Assembly (NCBI GenBank): GCA_964631235.1
Contig: CAZVZX010000011.1
Coordinates: 62,001-126,000 of the forward strand
Direction: 5' to 3'
Length of the DNA: 64,000 nucleotides
Origin: JARKPK01 sp964631235
GTDB taxonomy: Bacteria > Planctomycetota > Planctomycetia > Pirellulales > Thermoguttaceae
Shown: positions 63,484 through 64,000 of the stretch, piece by piece
How positions within the stretch are numbered: position 1 is the first letter of the stretch
How the letters are laid out: each line of letters opens with the position of its first letter
Position numbers and translations under genes: made by a program
Notes under the pieces: generated by a model
The model's input: only the letters and a program-made list of their open reading frames with translations
Database searches by the model: none
Told to the model about the DNA's origin: nothing

Positions 63484-64000
63484 ATGGCTGTTTTTCTGGG
63501 CATCGACATCGGCACATCGGGTACCAAAACGCTGGCCATCGACGAATCGGGAACGATTCTCGCTTCGGCCACCGAAACCTATCCCTGCTACGTCCCCCGG
63601 CCGTTGTGGAGCGAGCAAGACCCGGAGGACTGGTGGCGGGCGGTTGTCGCCTCGGTGCGCCAGGTGGTCGAGCGAGCCGGGTTGAAACCCGACGATGTCA
63701 AGGCGATCGGGCTTTCCGGGCAGATGCACGGCTCGGTGTTTCTCGACAAAAACGACAAGGTCATTCGCCGCGCGATCCTGTGGAACGATCAGCGCACCGC
63801 GGCCGAATGCGAAGAAATCGAGCAGCGCGCCGGCGGACGGAAGAACCTGATCAAGATGGTGGCCAACCCGGCGCTGACCGGCTTCACCGCCCCGAAAATC
63901 CTCTGGCTGCGCAACCACGAAAAACGCAACTTCGACAAGCTCCGCAAGGTGCTCTTGCCGAAGGACGAAATCCGCCGTCGCCTCACCGGCGAGTACGCCA
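63484..64000 (+). CDS. xylB: Xylulokinase (partial, C-terminus outside window)
   Basis: Phosphorylates D-xylulose to xylulose-5-phosphate. The visible 172 residues are the N-terminal FGGY-family half: FLGIDIGTSGTKTLAID with the phosphate-1 loop, LWSEQDPEDWWRA, IGLSGQMHGSVFLD and ILWNDQRTAAECEEIE. SGQMHG and WNDQR are characteristic of xylulokinases rather than glycerol kinases. The gene runs off at base 64000. Confidence 0.92.
   Translation, partial: MAVFLGIDIGTSGTKTLAIDESGTILASATETYPCYVPRPLWSEQDPEDWWRAVVASVRQVVERAGLKPDDVKAIGLSGQMHGSVFLDKNDKVIRRAILWNDQRTAAECEEIEQRAGGRKNLIKMVANPALTGFTAPKILWLRNHEKRNFDKLRKVLLPKDEIRRRLTGEYA

Overview
The window reads as high-GC chromosomal DNA from a planctomycete, most likely of the Pirellulales type. 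The evidence is the gene repertoire: a DUF1559 protein with a pilin-like N-terminus, a PEP-CTERM protein, a cysteine-rich YTV-repeat protein, a SGNH/DUF1080/ThuA fusion, a secreted Gfo/Idh/MocA oxidoreductase, a hydrazine-synthase-alpha-like dihaem protein, PQQ propellers and many secreted Ala/Pro-rich proteins. No rRNA, tRNA, CRISPR array, integrase or transposase gene was seen. About 46 protein genes are supported; the first (cheB) and last (xylulokinase) run off the window.

Layout. 1-12 kb: cheB, a secreted beta-helix protein, a site-2 protease, ftsH, apgM, pgi, a conserved hypothetical and a Tat-exported oxidoreductase. 12-15 kb: rsmG, then a two-gene restriction-modification cassette of lower GC whose nuclease matches the BstYI family in length and in all three catalytic positions. 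15-28 kb: polysaccharide or sugar turnover (triple-domain SGNH/DUF1080/ThuA protein, GH10-like protein, alginate-lyase-like protein, sugar isomerase/epimerase, PQQ propeller) interleaved with a sensorless histidine kinase, thioredoxin reductase and asparaginyl-tRNA synthetase. 28-38 kb: surface or secreted planctomycete proteins (PEP-CTERM, DUF1559, DUF2946-like, HzsA-like, an internally duplicated protein, a carboxypeptidase-regulatory-like protein, a secretin-like protein). 38-51 kb: TerC and MntP transporters around a two-gene holin-like pair, the YTV protein, a HEAT-like protein, a thioredoxin-fold lipoprotein, NAD kinase, a ChrA-type transporter and a lactonase.

51-60 kb holds the most striking co-directional cluster: a good sigma70-like promoter, then PspA/IM30, a Ycf46-like AAA ATPase, a 97-residue protein, a membrane-anchored substrate-binding protein fused to an OmpA-like peptidoglycan-binding domain, a taurine/nitrate-type ABC permease overlapping its ATPase by 4 bases, and a two-TM coiled-coil protein. 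This looks like one envelope-associated machine. 60-64 kb: a secreted protein, a DUF1570-like metallopeptidase and xylB.

The intergenic DNA carries several small interspersed repeat families. A 106-bp element with CTAAATA/TATTTAG ends occurs twice, and one copy supplies the stop codons of both convergent neighbours. A 98-bp element occurs three times, twice directly behind a stop codon. A third family (two copies, one beside a 98-bp element) and three local tandem or direct repeat patches are also present. Start sites were chosen mainly from Shine-Dalgarno spacing and signal peptides; coordinates are for the chosen starts.
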